This document shows, in pieces, positions 46,421-48,193 of a stretch of 48,193 nucleotides of DNA (within the stretch, counting starts at the first letter, position 1; every line of letters starts with the position of its first letter). The notes beneath the pieces are model-generated. The model searched no databases. It saw only the letters and a program-made list of their open reading frames with translations, and was not told the origin of the DNA. The position numbers were made by a program, and so were the translations under genes. The stretch is from Pseudonocardia lacus. GTDB taxonomy: Bacteria; Actinomycetota; Actinomycetes; Mycobacteriales; Pseudonocardiaceae. Where the stretch lies: contig NZ_JAHDTH010000036.1 in assembly GCF_018531445.1 (NCBI RefSeq), forward strand, positions 1 through 48,193. Direction: 5' to 3'.

Positions 46421-46620
46421 GGCTGCTCCTTCGCAGGTCGGGCTGATCGACGGCTGGATCATGGTGCGGCCGGGTGGTGGCCGTCAACGCGGCGGCACGG
46501 CGGCCCGGTCCGAGGGGGAGGTCGCGGCGGACCGCGGGCTCGACGCGCCACCCGACGTCTGTGTCGGGCCGCGTGCCGGCGGCTACCGTCACCCCTGACG
46601 GGACGACGGGAGGGGGAGCA

Positions 46621-47343
46621 GTGGTGGACCGCCGGGACATCGGCCAGACGCTGCCGTTGATGGGTGCGGGCACGGAGTTCCTCGGCCGGGCCGTCGACGC
46701 CCTGCCCGACGACGCCCTGCGCGAGCCCTGCGCGCTGCCCGGCTGGACGAGGGCGCACCTCGTCGCCCACCTGGCCCGCAACGCCGAAGCGCTCACCCGG
46801 CTGGCGACCTGGGCGCGCACCGGCGTCGAGACGCCCATGTACCCCGACCGGGAGACCCGCGCCGCCGAGATCGAGGCCTCGGCCAAGGCCCCGGCCGAGA
46901 CCCTGCGCCGGGAGCTCGTCTCCACCGCCCGCGACCTCGACGCCGCCCTCGCCGCCCTCGACGCGACCACCTGGCAGTCCACGGTGCGCAGTGCGCTGGG
47001 TCGACCGCTGCCCGCGGCCGAGGTGCCGTGGATGCGGATCCGCGAGGTCTGGCTGCACGCCGTCGACCTCGACGCGGGCGCCGAGCTGACCGACCTCCCG
47101 GCCGAGGTGGTCGATGCCCTCCTCGACGACGCCTCCGTCACCCTGTCCTCCCGCGACGGCTGCCCGTCGGCGGTGCTCGCGCCGACCGACCGGGAGCAGC
47201 GCTGGCAGCTGGGCGAGCCCGGCAGCCCGGTCGCGGTCAGCGGGCCCGCCGCGGCCGTGATGGGCTGGCTGATCGGCCGGACCGACGGCTCCGACCTGAC
47301 CGCCACCGGCGGCCCCCTCCCCACCCCACCCCCCTGGCTCTGA
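46621..47343 (+). CDS. Mycothiol-dependent maleylpyruvate isomerase family protein
   Basis: A 240-residue protein with an N-terminal DinB-like four-helix domain and a C-terminal domain (about 160-240) as in C. glutamicum MDMPI, which isomerises maleylpyruvate to fumarylpyruvate using mycothiol. Metal ligands align: H50 in HLVAHLARN, E142 and H146 in REVWLHAVDL. The Arg for substrate binding at the end of the second domain is not obvious. GTG 46621 has the ribosome site GGGAGGGGGA. TACCGT at 46584-46589 is a likely -10. Gentisate-pathway genes are not seen next to it, so the true substrate is open. Confidence 0.85.
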   Translation: MVDRRDIGQTLPLMGAGTEFLGRAVDALPDDALREPCALPGWTRAHLVAHLARNAEALTRLATWARTGVETPMYPDRETRAAEIEASAKAPAETLRRELVSTARDLDAALAALDATTWQSTVRSALGRPLPAAEVPWMRIREVWLHAVDLDAGAELTDLPAEVVDALLDDASVTLSSRDGCPSAVLAPTDREQRWQLGEPGSPVAVSGPAAAVMGWLIGRTDGSDLTATGGPLPTPPPWL

Positions 47344-47396
47344 CCGCCCGCCCTCGCCCCTCCGCCGCCCTCTCGCGGGAGGGAGCGGGAAGGAAT

Positions 47397-47416
47397 GTTG
47401 CGTGTGCAACTACCGT
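47397..47416. promoter_or_regulatory. Palindrome and -10 before the final VOC gene
   Basis: GTTGCGTGTGCAAC (47397-47410) is a palindrome with 5-base arms and a 4-base spacer, directly followed by TACCGT (47411-47416), a -10-like box 34 bases before the ATG. A regulator bound here would block the promoter. Which regulator is not evident. Confidence 0.5.
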
Positions 47417-47450
47417 TGCCGCGCGTAGGAACCGTCGACAGGAGGATGCG

Positions 47451-47972
47451 ATGCCGCAGCCACAGGGTGCCGAGCTGGACGCCGTCCGGGAGCGTCGCGC
47501 CGCGCTGAAGGGGAAGTACCTGCGTCCGGTGGGGGAGCGGCCCGCACCGCCCACGCAGGGCGTGCACCACGCCGCGTTCGTCGCCCGCGACGTCGAGAAG
47601 ACGATCGAGTTCTGGCAGGAGACGCTGGGCTTCCCGCTGGTCGAGCTGGTGGAGAACCGCGACTACGCCGGGTCGAGCCACTTCTTCTTCGACATCGGCC
47701 ACCAGAACCTGCTCGGCTTCTTCGACTTCCCCGGCCACGACCACCCCGACTGGGTGGAGACGATCGGCGCACTGCAGCACCTGGCGCTCTCGGTGACCGC
47801 CGAGCACTTCGACGCCATGCGCGCCACCCTGGACGCGAAGGGCATCGAGTACCTGGGTCCCGACCGCGGCGTGCACAACAGCCTCTACTTCCGCGACCCG
47901 AACGGGCTGGGCGTCGAGTTCTACCGCGAGGAGCTGGGGCGGTTCGAGGGCGAGCCGCTGCTCGACGCCTGA
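47451..47972 (+). CDS. VOC-family protein (glyoxalase/extradiol-dioxygenase fold)
   Basis: A 173-residue VOC protein with two modules: GVHHAAFVARDVEKTIEFWQETLGFPLVELVEN (about 37-69) and LQHLALSVTAEHFDAMRATLDAKGIEYLGPDRG, ending LYFRDPNGLGVEFYREELG. All three ligands of a metal site are present: His in VHHAAF, His in LQHLAL and Glu in GVEFY. The N-terminal 36 residues (LDAVRERRAALKGKYLRPVGERP) are an extra helical tail. ATG 47451 has the ribosome site GGAGG. Found in many actinomycetes, substrate unknown; may work with the mycothiol-dependent isomerase-type gene upstream. Confidence 0.86.
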   Translation: MPQPQGAELDAVRERRAALKGKYLRPVGERPAPPTQGVHHAAFVARDVEKTIEFWQETLGFPLVELVENRDYAGSSHFFFDIGHQNLLGFFDFPGHDHPDWVETIGALQHLALSVTAEHFDAMRATLDAKGIEYLGPDRGVHNSLYFRDPNGLGVEFYREELGRFEGEPLLDA

Positions 47973-48153
47973 TCGCGGGCGGGTTCGCCTACACCCCGTG
48001 ACCCCGGTCCCGGTGGCGGGTTCGCGTCGACTTGGTGACGACCGGAACTTCCGGCGCACCCCCGCACGTCGAGTCGAGGAAGGGCGACGCGGCGGCCGTG
48101 CGTATCGTGACCTCCGCCGGGCGCCCGGGTGATCAACGGGGGGAAGGTACGGG

Positions 48154-48193
48154 ATGGACCGCAACTACGGACGGCCGGGGGGCCCGCCCCCCG
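48154..48193 (+). CDS. Start of an unidentified gene (Pro/Gly-rich N-terminus)
   Basis: Only 13 codons lie in the window: MDRNYGRPGGPPP. The ribosome site GGGGGGAAGG precedes the ATG. A proline/glycine-rich N-terminus is common in large actinobacterial cytoplasmic domains of penicillin-binding proteins, kinases or membrane proteins, but nothing specific can be said. The 181 bases between the VOC stop (47972) and this start contain a possible -10 TATCGT (48102-48107) and no other gene. Confidence 0.5.
   Translation, partial: MDRNYGRPGGPPP

Noticed and set aside
45495..48164. An 889-codon reverse frame at the right end
   Set aside because: It overlaps four genes with intact family motifs; composition is that of a shadow frame.

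Overview
The window is high-GC, densely packed actinobacterial chromosome. Several points suggest a mycothiol-producing actinomycete, probably Pseudonocardiaceae (Pseudonocardia-like). These are the two mycothiol-dependent-isomerase (DinB-like) genes, the many starts placed 6-7 bases after a TAnnnT -10 box (leaderless transcripts), the abundance of TetR, WYL, HxlR and MarR regulators divergent from enzymes, and a pat gene next to a TIGR03086 gene as in mycobacteria. The genus is an inference from gene content, not from a database search.

Layout. 1-4.4 kb: partial TIGR03086 gene, pat aminotransferase, dienelactone-hydrolase-like protein, acetoacetyl-CoA synthetase, tRNA-Ser(GCU), tRNA-Arg(ACG) and a terminator. 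4.4-5.0 kb: a decayed DUF433/DUF5615 toxin-antitoxin pair. 5-9.9 kb: epoxide hydrolase and WYL regulator around a perfect operator, then a GNAT acetyltransferase plus a second IF-1 behind a short leader ORF, then a truncated polysaccharide-lyase-like pseudogene. 10-17.7 kb: lipase-like hydrolase, GH65 phosphorylase, membrane protein, VOC protein, THUMP methyltransferase with a leaderless mini-ORF upstream, HxlR/qorB redox pair, DUF6069 protein. 17.8-24.6 kb: rifampicin-phosphotransferase-like dikinase, a four-gene operon with two FluC fluoride channels, an aadA-like nucleotidyltransferase and two VOC genes. 24.6-34.7 kb: TetR, PhyH dioxygenase, a Tet(M)/OtrA-type ribosomal protection protein with a leader ORF, methyltransferase, HxlR-type protein overlapping DUF3817, a GT39-type membrane glycosyltransferase, MarR/MFS pair, WYL/VOC pair. 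35-40.7 kb: ketone-type catabolic block with a SnoaL-like protein, Baeyer-Villiger monooxygenase, an SDR and three TetR regulators. 40.8-48.2 kb: CPBP protease, GNAT, ArsR, TetR/GH13 amylase, two esterases, a mycothiol-dependent isomerase, a VOC protein and the start of one further gene.

Three things stand out. First, four copies of a 65-bp palindrome (8398, 10825, 17063, 40638) form a dispersed repeat family placed at gene 3' ends. Second, two antibiotic-response-like units (GNAT plus IF-1; the OtrA-like gene) share an architecture: a short A-tract followed by a TTGC-type -35, a leader ORF with a strong ribosome site, and an RNA segment complementary to a ribosome site. This suggests WhiB7/WblC-type control with translational attenuation. 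Third, several enzymes have replaced catalytic residues (SDR Tyr to His, dienelactone hydrolase Cys to Asp). No CRISPR array, prophage or intact insertion sequence was seen.
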